A stretch of 64,000 bases of DNA from contig NCKB01000012.1 in the NCBI GenBank assembly GCA_002279065.1, positions 62,001-126,000 of the forward strand, in the 5' to 3' direction. Shown here in pieces: positions 63,519 to 64,000 of this stretch (the first letter of the stretch is position 1; each line of letters begins with the position of its first letter). This DNA is from Lysobacterales bacterium 15-68-25 (GTDB lineage: Bacteria; Pseudomonadota; Gammaproteobacteria; Xanthomonadales; Rhodanobacteraceae). A model generated the notes under the pieces. It saw only the letters and a program-made list of their open reading frames with translations, was not told where the DNA came from and ran no database searches. The translations under genes and the position numbers were made by a program.

Positions 63519-64000
63519 ATGCCCCCTGGTTTCCAGATCCGCCCCATCACTCCCGAAGACAACGCGGCGGTGGCCGCCATCATCCGTACCGTCATGCCCG
63601 AGTTCGGTGCCGACGGCCCCGGCTTCGCGATCCATGATCCCGAAGTGGACACGATGTGCCAGGCCTACGCGCAACCGCGCAGCAGCTACTTCGTGGTGGA
63701 GCGCGACGGCCGCGTGATCGGCGGCGCCGGCATCGCGCCGCTGGAAGGCGGCGAGGCAGACGTCTGCGAGCTGCGCAAGATGTACTTCCTGCCCGAGGCG
63801 CGCGGCATCGGCGCGGGCACCGCGATGATGCAGCGCTGCCTGGACGCCGCCCGCGGGCACGGCTTCGCCCGCTGCTACCTGGAAACGCTCACCGGCATGG
63901 ACGAAGCGCAGGCGCTGTACCTGCGCAGTGGCTTCAAGCCGCTGTGCGCGCCGCTGGGCGGAACCGGGCATTTCAGCTGCGACCGCTTCTTCCTGCGGGA
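63519..64000 (+). CDS. GNAT-family N-acetyltransferase (cut by right edge)
   Basis: The visible 160 codons form a GNAT domain: IRPITPEDNAAVAAIIR at the start, ELRKMYFLPEARGIGAGTAMM (acetyl-CoA pyrophosphate loop R-G-I-G-A-G near 103-108) and YLETLTGMDEAQALYLRSGF. It appears nearly complete; only the last few residues may lie outside. Similar proteins sit in the group of uncharacterised putative acetyltransferases (YafP/ElaA-like, carboxypeptidase-associated). ATG 63519 lacks an obvious ribosome site. Confidence 0.83.
   Translation, partial: MPPGFQIRPITPEDNAAVAAIIRTVMPEFGADGPGFAIHDPEVDTMCQAYAQPRSSYFVVERDGRVIGGAGIAPLEGGEADVCELRKMYFLPEARGIGAGTAMMQRCLDAARGHGFARCYLETLTGMDEAQALYLRSGFKPLCAPLGGTGHFSCDRFFLR

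Overview
The window is very GC-rich, densely coded DNA from a gammaproteobacterial chromosome. The gene content suggests the Xanthomonadales, probably Rhodanobacteraceae (Rhodanobacter, Dyella, Luteibacter or Frateuria type). Pointers are the TonB-dependent receptor next to a TPR-sulfotransferase, several exported peptidases, a liu-type leucine pathway, an HscC/J-domain pair and dispersed GTCATCCCGGCGAAAG palindromes. This placement is inferred from content, not from a marker gene. I saw no rRNA, tRNA, CRISPR array, insertion sequence or prophage.

Layout. 1-15.7 kb: the N-terminal half of icmF (cut by the left edge), a TetR/hydrolase pair, an M48 lipoprotein, a YXWGXW protein, leucine dehydrogenase, an orphan FabG of the arylpolyene type, a YccS-like membrane protein, isovaleryl-CoA dehydrogenase, a lipoprotein subtilisin autotransporter, an acetyl-CoA acetyltransferase and a small Ala-rich lipoprotein. 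15.8-39.5 kb: a catabolic island built around an IclR/PcaR-like regulator at 23.9 kb. Its left arm holds a 3-oxoadipyl-CoA-type thiolase, an M20 peptidase, a TPR-sulfotransferase and a TonB receptor. Its right arm holds an aminotransferase, an aldehyde dehydrogenase, CatI/CatJ-like CoA-transferase subunits and a second aminotransferase. Exported S9, P1 (DmpA-like) and amidohydrolase enzymes, a Rieske oxygenase, an amino-acid permease and a DgcA-like demethylase follow. 39.5-41 kb: a patch of lower GC that looks like integron gene cassettes with attC sites but no integrase. 41-64 kb: a GGDEF protein, a TPR-2OG oxygenase, two Fur-box-headed ferrous iron systems (cupredoxin-FTR1 and FeoAB), HscC with its J partner, the rest of the leucine pathway, and miscellaneous hydrolases and acetyltransferases.

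How the genes work together. The liuABCDE genes (isovaleryl-CoA dehydrogenase, MCC beta, methylglutaconyl-CoA hydratase, MCC alpha, HMG-CoA lyase) keep their classical order and strand but are spread over 52 kb, with other modules between them. Leucine dehydrogenase, the acetyltransferase and IcmF fit the same branched-chain acyl-CoA metabolism. In the island, outer-membrane uptake, exported peptide hydrolysis, inner-membrane amino-acid uptake, possible N-demethylation, transamination, aldehyde oxidation, CoA transfer and thiolysis can be read as one route ending in acetyl-CoA and succinyl-CoA. No ring-cleavage genes of the beta-ketoadipate pathway accompany it. The substrate cannot be read from the sequence. 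I consider this island and the cassette patch the two most interesting parts of the window.
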